The position numbers and the translations under genes are program-made. A DNA stretch of 64,000 nucleotides, taken from the NCBI RefSeq assembly GCF_009617875.1, contig NZ_BLAV01000001.1, positions 1,612,001-1,676,000 of the forward strand, read 5' to 3'. The notes beneath the pieces are model-generated. The model was given only the letters and a program-made list of their open reading frames with translations, had not been told where the DNA came from and ran no database searches. The DNA is from Prolixibacter sp. NT017 (GTDB taxonomy: Bacteria; Bacteroidota; Bacteroidia; Bacteroidales; Prolixibacteraceae). Below, piece by piece: positions 46,292-55,419 of this stretch; the stretch's first letter is position 1; each line of letters begins with the position of its first letter.

Positions 46292-49200
46292 TTAGAATTT
46301 AACATTAACACCGACCATTAGTGTTCTTGGACGTGGATAGAAACCTAAGTCTACACCCTGTCCAAAAGAGTACACTCCGTTGGCATCCTTTGCCGAGTAA
46401 CCTACTTCCGGATCCATGCCATTATATTTGGTAAAGGTGAAGAGGTTTTGAGCAGCTACATAGAAGTGAAACTCGCTGAGATTTTGCCATTTTACCAACT
46501 TGGCAAAATCGTAGCCCAGTGAAATATTAGAGATACGCCAGTAGCTTCCGTCGTGGATATACAAGTCGGAGAACTTGGCCCAGTTGGCATTATCCTGTGT
46601 TACACGGGGCATGGTATTCGATGTACCTTCACCGTGCCAGCGGCTCAAAATCTCACTGGTCCAGTTTCCATATGCACTGGCAACGTTTCTGTACGACTGA
46701 ACGATTTTATTTCCGGCTACGCCATTCGTTGTTACCGAGAAATCGACATTCTTATAGTTGCAGGAAAAACTCAGACCAAAAACTTCGTGTGGGTTCGGAT
46801 CGCCGATGTTGGTCTTGTCATCAGCCGTGATTTTTCCGTCTCCGTTTAGATCGACGTATTTGACATCGCCAGGCTGCGCACTAGGTTGAAGTACTTCTCC
46901 GTTGCTGGTGTAGTTTTGTACATCGGCCTCGGTTTGGAAAATACCGTTGGTTTTATAGCCCCAGAAGTAACCAATCGGATTTCCGGCAGAAGCGCGGAAA
47001 AACTCGGGTGCATTGTTGAATAGCATGTTGGTACCACCATGGATAATTCCGTCTTCGGTAGGAATATTGTTGACCTCATTCTTGTTATACGAAAACGAAC
47101 CATTGATGGTATAGTGGAAATTGCTTCCTATTTTATTGTTGTAGCTTAATTGTACTTCAACACCTTTATTGGTGACATCACCTCCATTAATATAAGGGTT
47201 GGTGGCAACTCCGGCAGTTGCCAGTAACGGTGCGGCAATCAGCCAGTTTTTGGTTTTCTTGTTGTAGAAATCTACGTTCAGACTCAGCTTGTTGTCGAGG
47301 AACTGTGCATCAACACCCAGATCAGTTTGGTACGACGTTTCCCATTTAGTGTCGGTTACACCTATGGTCGATGGATAGGAGCCCGGTGTTAGGGTACTAT
47401 TGTCGTTACCAAAGTTGTACTGGGCATTATCCAGCTTGATTAGCGAAAGATAGTTGAAGGCAGAAATAGCATCGTTACCATTGGTACCCCAGCTACCGCG
47501 TATTTTCAGGAAGTTGATAACATTCTTAGTCGACTCCATGAAAGGAGCGTTACTCATTACCCAACCCAACGATACAGATGGGAAATAACCCCACTGATGC
47601 CCTTTGGCAAACATGGTGGAACCATCGGCGCGGAACACAACCGATGCCAGGTAAGTTTCTTTATAGTCATAATTAATACGACCAAAGAACGACTCCTGTG
47701 CATAAACTGCATTCTGATTACCCGTAAGTGAAATCGTATGTGTAACCGTTTGTGCATCGGCCGCATCGCTGCTTGGACTCATGGTAATGGTGGTCACCTC
47801 AGAGTTACTTAAATAAGCACGATCGAAGTTTCCAAACAGTGTTGTTCCTTTGTTCGAACCATTCATCCAGCTTCCGGTGTACTTGCGAACAGAGGTACCT
47901 CCTAAAATATCAAACTTGTGATCGTTGAGATTGAAGGTGTAGTTTACCGTATTGTCCCAGTTCCAGGTATAACCTTGTGAGCTACTCTGGGTAATGGTTT
48001 CGTAATCGTTATACGAATAAAGTGAAAGATGACCGTAGGCCGGCAAATAGCTGTGGTAAGCCGATGCCGAGTAGTTCAAACCGAAAGTCGTTTTGATCTT
48101 CAGATTTTTAATTGGTTCAAGTTCTGCATATACATCGCCAACCAGGGTTTGTGTCTTGGTGTTATTTTGATTGGTGAGTACCATTAGTGCATAGGGGTTG
48201 GTTTCTCCATCATACCATACGCCGCCATTGTAAACGGTTTCATCCTGGCTGTTCAGAAAATTCCCGTCAGGACCATACATGGCTAGCAGCGGAGAAGTGC
48301 TGAAAGCTCCACGGAAACTGTTGTTGTAAATATCTCCATCCTTAATACCTTGCTGATCCTTAAAAGAGAAGGTCAGGTGTTCACCTACTTTTAGCTTGTT
48401 GCCGTACAACTTGCGTTCACTGTTACTGCGGAAGTTGTAACGGTCGTAGTTCGAGTATTTCGAACCACCAACGATACCACCCTGACTGGTATAGGAGAGT
48501 CCCAGCGAATAAGTGGAAATATCACTTCCGCCGCTCGCCGACAAGCTATAGTTTTGAGTTGGAACATTTGAGACGAACATTTCGTCCATCCAGTTGGTCC
48601 CGGAACCCAGTGCGTTGATTTGTGATTGAGTGAAAAAAGGAGCTTTCCCCGAATTGATGGCTGCCTCGTTTTGCATCGTGGCATATTCACGGGCATTCAG
48701 CATATCTACCTTACGGGGTACGTTCTGCAGGCCATAGTAAGCATCAAACGAAATCTGACCGCCTTTCTTGCCGGAGGCACTTCCGCCTTTGGTGGTGATC
48801 AAAACAACGCCGTTAGCTCCGTTTACCCCGTAGATGGCACACGATGCAGCATCTTTCAGAATGTCGATCGTTGCAATGTCCGAGTTATTCAGGTAGGTAA
48901 TATCGTTGGTAATCACCCCATCGACAACATACAGCGGACTGGAGTTGCCAATGGTACCCACACCACGAATATTTACTTTGAAGCCTCCTCCGGGCTGTCC
49001 CGATTCTGAGGTAATGTTCACACCAGCGGCTTTTCCCTGCATGGCTTGTAAAGCATTTGTTGTATTCTCTTTCTCAAGGTTCGAACCGTCGACAGAAGCT
49101 GTAGCACCCGTTACGAGTTTCTTTTTCTGAACACCGTAACCAATTACAACCACTTCGTCCAGTCCTTTAATATCCTGTTTCATGGTGATGGTCACCGATG

Positions 49201-49534
49201 TTTTTCCGTTTAACGGGATGGTTTGTGTGGTGTACCCGATAAACGATGCTTCCAGGACGTCATTCGGTTTTGCCTGCAACGTAAAATGACCATCGATGTC
49301 GGATACCGTACCCGTTGACGTGCCTTTTATCACAATGGTAGCGCCCGGAATGGGTGAACCATCGTCAGCAGCAACTACGGTTCCGTTGATGGTAGTCTGC
49401 TGATTTTGGGCAAAGCCCGGAACGACAAGGAACACCAACGTCAGGACTGCCATGATTCGTGCTATTTGAATCATTTGTTTCCGAAATAAGAAGAATCGCG
49501 TCAGCGACTTTCTCATGAGTTGTTCATTCTTCAT
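46292..49534 (-). CDS. SusC/RagA-family TonB-linked outer-membrane transporter
   Basis: This 1080-residue protein has a signal peptide (about 24-42), a carboxypeptidase-D regulatory-like domain (TINGTVVAADDGSPIPGATI, about 48-130), and the SusC motif LDEVVVIGYGVQKKK. The plug has IRGVGTIGNSSPLYVVDGVI and ASCAIYGVNGANGVVLITTKGG. A 22-strand barrel follows, ending PRTLMVGVNVKF with the terminal Phe. It imports oligosaccharides with energy from TonB. A 201-bp conserved control block lies about 320 bp upstream, so the predicted leader is unusually long. Confidence 0.97.
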   Translation of the reverse strand: MKNEQLMRKSLTRFFLFRKQMIQIARIMAVLTLVFLVVPGFAQNQQTTINGTVVAADDGSPIPGATIVIKGTSTGTVSDIDGHFTLQAKPNDVLEASFIGYTTQTIPLNGKTSVTITMKQDIKGLDEVVVIGYGVQKKKLVTGATASVDGSNLEKENTTNALQAMQGKAAGVNITSESGQPGGGFKVNIRGVGTIGNSSPLYVVDGVITNDITYLNNSDIATIDILKDAASCAIYGVNGANGVVLITTKGGSASGKKGGQISFDAYYGLQNVPRKVDMLNAREYATMQNEAAINSGKAPFFTQSQINALGSGTNWMDEMFVSNVPTQNYSLSASGGSDISTYSLGLSYTSQGGIVGGSKYSNYDRYNFRSNSERKLYGNKLKVGEHLTFSFKDQQGIKDGDIYNNSFRGAFSTSPLLAMYGPDGNFLNSQDETVYNGGVWYDGETNPYALMVLTNQNNTKTQTLVGDVYAELEPIKNLKIKTTFGLNYSASAYHSYLPAYGHLSLYSYNDYETITQSSSQGYTWNWDNTVNYTFNLNDHKFDILGGTSVRKYTGSWMNGSNKGTTLFGNFDRAYLSNSEVTTITMSPSSDAADAQTVTHTISLTGNQNAVYAQESFFGRINYDYKETYLASVVFRADGSTMFAKGHQWGYFPSVSLGWVMSNAPFMESTKNVINFLKIRGSWGTNGNDAISAFNYLSLIKLDNAQYNFGNDNSTLTPGSYPSTIGVTDTKWETSYQTDLGVDAQFLDNKLSLNVDFYNKKTKNWLIAAPLLATAGVATNPYINGGDVTNKGVEVQLSYNNKIGSNFHYTINGSFSYNKNEVNNIPTEDGIIHGGTNMLFNNAPEFFRASAGNPIGYFWGYKTNGIFQTEADVQNYTSNGEVLQPSAQPGDVKYVDLNGDGKITADDKTNIGDPNPHEVFGLSFSCNYKNVDFSVTTNGVAGNKIVQSYRNVASAYGNWTSEILSRWHGEGTSNTMPRVTQDNANWAKFSDLYIHDGSYWRISNISLGYDFAKLVKWQNLSEFHFYVAAQNLFTFTKYNGMDPEVGYSAKDANGVYSFGQGVDLGFYPRPRTLMVGVNVKF

Positions 49535-49850
49535 AGGTTTATTTGTTTTGTTGAAAAAAGGGTGTAAAACAAGTTCTTACCGAAAACTCAACTGTTTCCG
49601 GTTTCTATATAATCGTTTGTGAATGTTTGTTGCAGAATTTTTTGTATCCGGCTGTAAACGCAGGTGATTTGCTGGATAAAAGCAGGCGAATACTGGTTGA
49701 CGGATGAAAAACAGAGGGAGTGGCAGTGCACAAAGTATGGTGCTGTTTCCCGGAAGGAATTTTCGGGTACGACAAGGCACAGATGTACAACCCTATTCGC
49801 GTTGTCGTGCAGCCAATGCAGGTTTGGATTAAAACTTTTCATATGACCCA
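49535..49850 (-). other. Long leader region between control block and susC
   Basis: This 316-bp stretch lies between the conserved control block and the susC start. A possible -7 box (ATACTTTG on the minus strand, 49731-49738) is visible without a good -33 element. Short open frames exist, the longest 84 codons, but none looks like a protein. A regulatory RNA in a PUL leader would fit, but nothing proves it. Confidence 0.35.
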
Positions 49851-50051
49851 GTTAGTTGATTGCCGCATTATGTCCCGTTGCGACAAAATTGTTACTGACG
49901 AATGTATCGATTCACGTAGCCGCCCATAGGATTGGTTTGTTTCTGTGTGGGGTGATAAATGTTAACAGGGGGAGATATTTGTAAATAAAATGGGGAGAAA
50001 TGTTAATGGTATGACCAATTAGGGCATTTCATAACAGTCATCAGAACAGAT
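49851..50051 (-). promoter_or_regulatory. Conserved PUL control block, susC copy
   Basis: This 201-bp block is closely similar to 54864-55064 upstream of the GH42 gene, of exactly equal length. The best-conserved parts are CAAAATTGTTAC, CGAATGTATCGATTCA and CATCAGAACAGAT. On the coding strand two direct repeats of the type TTAACATTTCTCCCC occur, at 49992-50007 and (more degenerate) 49951-49966, 41 bp apart, on the same helical face. HTCS proteins bind direct repeats with their AraC domains, so this is a likely binding region. Confidence 0.65.
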
Positions 50052-50172
50052 GTTTTGTGGTTTTTATTGATGGCTCTTTGCGGTGTGTTTAGGAAGCGAT
50101 TTCAACCAATATGGGAGTCAAGGCTCGTTTTATATCATAACGTTAGGGAGAAGAAATCCTGGGGCTTCATGT

Positions 50173-50198
50173 AAAAAATCCCTCCGAAGAGGGATTTT
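50173..50198 (-). terminator. Terminator of the GH42-GH29 transcription unit
   Basis: On the minus strand AAAATCCCTC-TTCG-GAGGGATTTT with a further T-run lies about 100 bp past the GH29 stop. The same stem and UUCG loop recur at 56160-56186. Confidence 0.88.
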
Positions 50199-50301
50199 CA
50201 TATGAATAAATGATATTGGTTTCCTGCTCTTTTTCGTATGAAATAAATTGATGACAAAAAGAATTTTCAAACCTCGTTTTATTGTTCTCTGAATGCCTAA
50301 G

Positions 50302-52398
50302 CTACCTTGTAATCAACCGAACTTCGGCATACCCAATATTGTTGTTATCTTCTGCATTTTTTAATGCACGAAATTTGATATAGCGGGCCTTTTCAACCGA
50401 AAACTTTTTAGTTTGCCATAGCGGGTTGTTTTTAATGTTGGAAAACTCTCCCTGGTTAACCAGTTTCCACCTCTTATTGTCTTTTGAAACATAAAACTGA
50501 TAATTGGTAATAATTCCCGGTCCCCATAATCTCTGGTCAGGGAAGTATTTGAAACCACACAAGTTTTCTTCTTTTCCCAAATCGATCACCAAATCGACTG
50601 GCATTTTCTTTTTACTTTGATGCCAGGCTGTAGATGGATCTCCATCCAGAATTGCATAAGCTTTTTTATCATTCACTCCCACTATTTTCCATGTCTTTCG
50701 GGGCAGATCGAATGATTCCTGAGTCTCAGGGCCACTTTTCCCTGTCTCCGCGTCGTAGGCAATAGCTTTAACTTGCAGTTTTCCTCCGATTTGGATCGGA
50801 CCGGTGTATTTCTTTGATTTTGGAGTTGGCTCGCTGCCATCCAACGTGTAGTATACCTCCGATTCTTTATCAGCCGGAGTAATGTTGATTTCACCTGCTT
50901 GATTCCGAATAATGGAAGGTGCCGTCAGGATTTGTGGAGCATCGTAAATCGCGACATTGGAAATAACCGGACAAGCTTTGGAATCAGTAATATTGAAACG
51001 AACCTGAGTGGCGGTTACACTTGGGAAACGCAGGATACGTTTGTATCCAATCGTCGTTGCTTTGGCCACTTCTTTCCAGTTTCCATCGACCAACGCTTCC
51101 ACGGTGAAGCTTTTCACGCGTTGTCCCAATTTGATATATTCCTGCGCCAGGAAACGATTGAATGTAGTTTGCTTACCAAAATCGATTGTCAGAGAAGCTT
51201 TTTTCACTCCATCGTCTGTAGCCCAATAGGTGTCTTTATCGTCATCTACGGCCATGCCAGCATCAAATTCCTTACTATCACCACGAACATTGGAAGCATC
51301 AGCTTTCTTCTTTTCAGCCAAATCGATGGCAAAAGCTTCTTTCACCGCTTTGGCAAATTCCAATGCTGCCTTTTCGTCTTTCTGATTAATCAGGCCATCA
51401 GGCATGATAGGGAAGTTGAGCAGTAAAGTAGCATTGCGGCCAATTGAGTGGTAGTAAGTGTCCATGAGCTGCGGTAATGTTTTAACCTTACTGTCTTCGC
51501 TCGGGTGATAAAACCATTCCGGACGGATGGATGTATTTACTTCCGCCGGCACCCAGTCATTTCCATTCTCAACGCCATAATGTAACATGTTGTAAGGTAC
51601 TTCACCTGTACTATCCAACAAACTCCAGTTGGTGGCACCAACAGAACCGGATTCGGTTCCAACCCAGCGTAAATCTGCCCGATCTCCTCCGTCATTCCAG
51701 ATGACAATATTGGGCTGAAGTTTACGGACCAGTTTGTATGTATTCTTCCAGTCATAATAGGTTTTACGATCTATTTTGCGGGTTTCGTTGGCTCCTCCGT
51801 AATAACCGGAACCACCATTAGCCCCGTCGAACCACACCTCGAAAATTGGTCCATAGTTGGTGAGTAGTTCTGTCAGTTGGTTTCGGAAATAGGTAATGTA
51901 ATCGGGTTTCCCGTAATCCGCATAGTTCCGATCCCAGGGCGACAAGTAAATACCTAGTTTCAGTCCATATTCTTTACAAGCCTCAGCCAGTTCACCAACC
52001 ACATCTCCGTTCCCATTTTTCCAGGGAGCATTTTTTACCGAATATTCCGTGTATTTGGATGGCCACAGGCAAAAGCCACAGTGATGTTTGGCTGTAATAA
52101 TGATTCCTTTCGTCCCTGCTTCTTTGCAAATACGGGCCCATTGACGGCAGTCCAGTTTCGTTGGATTGAACAGATTGATATCTTCATTTCCATATCCCCA
52201 TGACTGGTCGGTATACGTATTCAGGGAGAAGTGAACAAAAGCATAATACTCCATTTCCTGCCATCTCAATTGGTTCTCGGACGGGACTGGTCCGCACGGG
52301 GCCGGAGGTTTTACCCGGGTACAACTACTAAAGATTACACTAACTGAAAGAATTATTCCATAGAAAAGATACCTAACCATACCATTTGATTTATTCAT
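50302..52398 (-). CDS. GH29 alpha-L-fucosidase with two F5/8-type CBMs
   Basis: This 698-residue protein has a lipoprotein signal (ILSVSVIFSSCTR, Cys26). The GH29 barrel has EYYAFVHFSLNTYTDQ, KGIIITAKHHCGFCLWPS and FEVWFDGANGG, the last with the nucleophile Asp. A discoidin/F5-8C (CBM32-like) domain follows (about 355-490), then a chitobiase/FN3-like domain (VYYTLDGSEPTPKSKKYTGP), then a second F5-8C domain (about 565-698). This layout is typical of the alpha-1,3/1,4-fucosidase type in Bacteroidota. It would release fucose at the cell surface or in the periplasm. Confidence 0.9.
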   Translation of the reverse strand: MNKSNGMVRYLFYGIILSVSVIFSSCTRVKPPAPCGPVPSENQLRWQEMEYYAFVHFSLNTYTDQSWGYGNEDINLFNPTKLDCRQWARICKEAGTKGIIITAKHHCGFCLWPSKYTEYSVKNAPWKNGNGDVVGELAEACKEYGLKLGIYLSPWDRNYADYGKPDYITYFRNQLTELLTNYGPIFEVWFDGANGGSGYYGGANETRKIDRKTYYDWKNTYKLVRKLQPNIVIWNDGGDRADLRWVGTESGSVGATNWSLLDSTGEVPYNMLHYGVENGNDWVPAEVNTSIRPEWFYHPSEDSKVKTLPQLMDTYYHSIGRNATLLLNFPIMPDGLINQKDEKAALEFAKAVKEAFAIDLAEKKKADASNVRGDSKEFDAGMAVDDDKDTYWATDDGVKKASLTIDFGKQTTFNRFLAQEYIKLGQRVKSFTVEALVDGNWKEVAKATTIGYKRILRFPSVTATQVRFNITDSKACPVISNVAIYDAPQILTAPSIIRNQAGEINITPADKESEVYYTLDGSEPTPKSKKYTGPIQIGGKLQVKAIAYDAETGKSGPETQESFDLPRKTWKIVGVNDKKAYAILDGDPSTAWHQSKKKMPVDLVIDLGKEENLCGFKYFPDQRLWGPGIITNYQFYVSKDNKRWKLVNQGEFSNIKNNPLWQTKKFSVEKARYIKFRALKNAEDNNNIGYAEVRLITR

Positions 52399-52452
52399 AT
52401 TGAATCAGATTATTTTTAAATACACAACTTTATCATTATTTCAAGTATGTGC

Positions 52453-52698
52453 CTATTGTATGACTTTATACTTGAAATTTTTAAAGCTCACACTTCCATC
52501 TTCAATGGAACAAAGATCAATTTGCAAACTTAAGAATCCACCCGGCACGTTATGGTTCAAGGAGGAGACTTCGAGCGAACTCTCAATTTTATTCCATTTA
52601 ACGCCGTCGGCACTGTAAAACATGTCGACGGTGTTGTTGATATTCCTAATCTTCAGGAAAATCTGATGATTCTTAACCACATCCGTTGTGACGTTTTT
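52453..52698 (-). pseudogene. Remnant of a GH43-type C-terminal domain
   Basis: An 81-residue open frame, closed upstream by an in-frame TGA, reads TTDVVKNHQIFLKIRN ... MFYSADGVKWNKIESS ... PGGFLSLQIDLCS ... FKNFKYKVIQ. This resembles the end of the concanavalin-like sandwich (GH43_C2-like) found behind the catalytic domain of GH43 xylosidases/arabinofuranosidases. No start region, signal peptide or catalytic part remains, since the next gene's stop is only 47 bp upstream. A GTG within the frame could start a 75-residue protein, but a decayed gene is more likely. It sits between GH42 and GH29. Confidence 0.55.
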
Positions 52699-52745
52699 TC
52701 ATGTACTTTTACTTATTCGTGGTTTTAGGTCAATCGGTTAATTAT

Positions 52746-54785
52746 CTATTTCAATTCGATAAATTCCGGCTCGTAAGGCGCAATGGTGAAACTGCCGGAG
52801 TAATCTTTATCAAAAAGAATACTTCGCGATTTTCCCTTCATCGGAATCTCTTTCGGCTCACCGCTTATATTCAGGTACAGAAAATGGTTTTTGTCAATTT
52901 GCCGTGCCATTACGTCTGACGGTACATCGGGACCTTTGGGAATGTCCAGTTCATTTATCAAATCGTCCACCAAAGGATTTAATACAGCAGCATTGGCCGG
53001 AAGACCGACATAAATGGCTCTTCCTTTGCCATATTGGTTTGATGTCATAATCGGGTAATCCTTGTCCAGACTGGTCAGGCTGCCGAGAACTTTGGCTCCT
53101 TTAGGGTCAATAATATCAAACCGGGGCGATTCGGTGTCGATGGCTTTCCCCTTGTAAGTGAACTCAATCTTTTTGCCGGTAAACGATTTCCGCGATATTT
53201 CATTCAGCGATTCGGTCTCTTCGTAGCCTCCCAGCCGAATGCCAAACACGTCGCTCAACATGCCCGGACGAGTCGTTTTAAATACCTGTCCCGTTGTATC
53301 GACTATGGCTGAGTTGCTGGTCATCACTACTGTACCGCCATTTTTTACAAAGTTCCGTATTTTATCCGCAGTGGTTTTATCCATTACCGCTACGCCGGGA
53401 ACAAAAAGCAATTTGTAGTTCAATGGACTTCTGCTGATTTCGACAACACGGGTATCCATGTTCCGATGGAAAAACAGGTCGAAGCAAGCCTGTAACTGAC
53501 TGTCGTGTTTTTCCGGAAATGCGCTGCTCGCTATCTGACTGGGAAATGAGAATGCCAGGCCGACTTCTGCCTTCAGCTTATAGGGAAAATATTTCTCAAT
53601 CTTTTTAAATTCAGTCGCAATCTTTTTATACTCATCGTACTTCCGGTTGGGAATTCCATCCCAGTCCAGCATGCCTTCCAGGTACTGTTCTTCACCGCCC
53701 CACATACTTTGCCAGGTCCAGCCGCAAACCATCTGGTTACCATACATTAGGGTAGCATAAGCCGATTTCCGGATTGAATTGGGCACGGCAGTCATCGTTG
53801 TAAACTCGGTGCACCAAAATGGGTTCTCACTTTCAAACTGAATACGGGAAATACCGAACAGGGCATTCATCACGCCCCAATTGGTGGTTAACGAATTTCC
53901 AGGATAAAAACCGCAACCTTCGCGAGTCATTTTGCCCGAATAAGCAATCTTCGAATAGTCAAAGTATTTCATCGGGCTGTAATACCAGGCATTGGTATTC
54001 GTCAGTGTATTCGGCGCATCGGTGTGGACTACGTTTAGCAGTTTAAACAGAAACTGGTTGACTTCGTCCGAAACAAACCGGCGAAAATCGAGCATGCGTT
54101 CCGGGGCCCCTTTTATTGAACCCGACACGGGAAAACCCACTTCATCAAAATCATTTATTTTTCTCGACCAGCGTTGTCCGGCCCAGGCATCGTTCAGACG
54201 ATCAACGGTTTTGTATTTGTTCTTCAGCCAGGAGATGAACCTTTTTCGGGCTGTTTCCGAGTACGAAATGGGACCGTCACCCGATTCATTATCGATTCCG
54301 AAGGCCAGCAACGCCGGGTAGTTGGCGTAGTGCTTCACAAGTGTCTCAGCATAACGCAGGGCATACTTCTGATACATCGGGTCGCCCACGTCTTCCATGT
54401 AGCGGTGGTTCGGATAGAGCATGTTTCCGCTGGCATCCGTTATATTAATCGACGGGTATTTGTGGTGTAGCCAGATTGGAGCAGGCCGTACAGCAATATC
54501 CAGGATTACTTTGATACCGGCCTGGTTCATCAGGTCCATTACCTTGTCAAACCAGGCAAAGTCAAATTTTCCGTCCGACGGTTCATAGCTGTCCCAGGCC
54601 AGGTGCCCCATGCGGACAACATTGAAGCCGGCAGCCTTCATAAGCCGGATATCGTCTTTGATTTTCCCAATGTTTTTATCGTCGTGCGGATGGTAATTGG
54701 CACCAACGTATAACTGTTGAGCATTCACCGAACAGGTGAGGATGAACAAAACGGCAAGCGTAGAAAAGAAACGGGTTGTTTTCAT
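52746..54785 (-). CDS. GH42 beta-galactosidase-type enzyme
   Basis: This 679-residue protein has a signal peptide (FFSTLAVLFILTCSVNAQ, about 6-23). The GH42 barrel begins LYVGANYHPHDDKN and AAGFNVVRMGHLAWDSYEPSDGKFDF. The expected acid/base Glu is in AFGIDNESGDG and the nucleophile Glu in FWCTEFTTMTAV. A beta-galactosidase trimerisation (flavodoxin-like) domain follows (about 395-590: LLFVPGVAVMDKTTADKIRNFVKNGGTVV). It would act on terminal beta-galactose. It is the first gene of a unit that includes the GH29-CBM gene, behind the second control block. Confidence 0.88.
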   Translation of the reverse strand: MKTTRFFSTLAVLFILTCSVNAQQLYVGANYHPHDDKNIGKIKDDIRLMKAAGFNVVRMGHLAWDSYEPSDGKFDFAWFDKVMDLMNQAGIKVILDIAVRPAPIWLHHKYPSINITDASGNMLYPNHRYMEDVGDPMYQKYALRYAETLVKHYANYPALLAFGIDNESGDGPISYSETARKRFISWLKNKYKTVDRLNDAWAGQRWSRKINDFDEVGFPVSGSIKGAPERMLDFRRFVSDEVNQFLFKLLNVVHTDAPNTLTNTNAWYYSPMKYFDYSKIAYSGKMTREGCGFYPGNSLTTNWGVMNALFGISRIQFESENPFWCTEFTTMTAVPNSIRKSAYATLMYGNQMVCGWTWQSMWGGEEQYLEGMLDWDGIPNRKYDEYKKIATEFKKIEKYFPYKLKAEVGLAFSFPSQIASSAFPEKHDSQLQACFDLFFHRNMDTRVVEISRSPLNYKLLFVPGVAVMDKTTADKIRNFVKNGGTVVMTSNSAIVDTTGQVFKTTRPGMLSDVFGIRLGGYEETESLNEISRKSFTGKKIEFTYKGKAIDTESPRFDIIDPKGAKVLGSLTSLDKDYPIMTSNQYGKGRAIYVGLPANAAVLNPLVDDLINELDIPKGPDVPSDVMARQIDKNHFLYLNISGEPKEIPMKGKSRSILFDKDYSGSFTIAPYEPEFIELK

Positions 54786-54863
54786 TGATTTAGTAGTTTA
54801 TCTAAAGTTACTTGAAAATCTGTTGTTATCTCGTTGCAAATTATGAGCTCTGTCAATCGTCCG

Positions 54864-55064
54864 GTTAGTTGTTTGTCGCATTCATGTCGCGTTGCGGCAA
54901 AATTGTTACCAACGAATGTATCGATTCATTTTTTCGGTCATGTGATTGATATGTTTCAGAGTGGGGGAGAAATGTTAACCCCGGACGATAATTGTGTAGA
55001 AAACGGGGAGAAATGTTAATGATATATTCAGTAGGGCCTATTCATCACACTCATCAGAACAGAT
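54864..55064 (-). promoter_or_regulatory. Conserved PUL control block, GH42 copy
   Basis: This is the second copy of the 201-bp block seen before susC. Here both direct repeats are clear: TTAACATTTCTCCCC-type at 55005-55020 and 54964-54979, 41 bp apart. It ends 78 bp before the GH42 start codon. A -7-like ATAATTTG (54837-54844, minus strand) lies just downstream of the block. Confidence 0.65.
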
Positions 55065-55419
55065 AACTTTCCAGGCTTGCCTATGCTTGGTATCAAACCT
55101 GTGCCCGAAATCTTTTACAGAATATTATTCGTTAATCTGGGGTTTAGTTTAGAACCATTTTAATAAAAATATTCATTAAATTAGATAGTGATTTATCATA
55201 GTACGCTGTTTTTCCCAATATAGCAGTGATTTTGCCAACCGACCAGGATACGAAAGCAAGCGATTCAAAAGGCAAATCTTCGTGAGAGAGTAGATAGAAT
55301 GGATTTTTGGGTGCAGTAGTACCACAGAGTATAATTGCGACCAGGGATGATTCATCCTTTACTTTAAGCAAGCCAACAGAAATGACACTTTTTATTTAAT
55401 AACCTCTAATAATCTAACA
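55065..55419. other. Divergent intergenic region, no gene
   Basis: This lies between the GH42 control block and the rightward unknown gene. A 75-codon minus-strand frame is present but has no family features. A weak promoter for the rightward gene can be drawn: TTG, 21 bp, TTACTTTA, with a leader of about 65 nt. Confidence 0.4.

Noticed and set aside
49588-49842. Small protein of 84 residues before susC
   Set aside because: Overlapping alternative frames of similar length exist, composition is not protein-like, and no family pattern is seen.
55144-55371. 75-residue minus-strand ORF
   Set aside because: No ribosome site, family pattern or neighbour support; it lies in the probable promoter region of the rightward gene.
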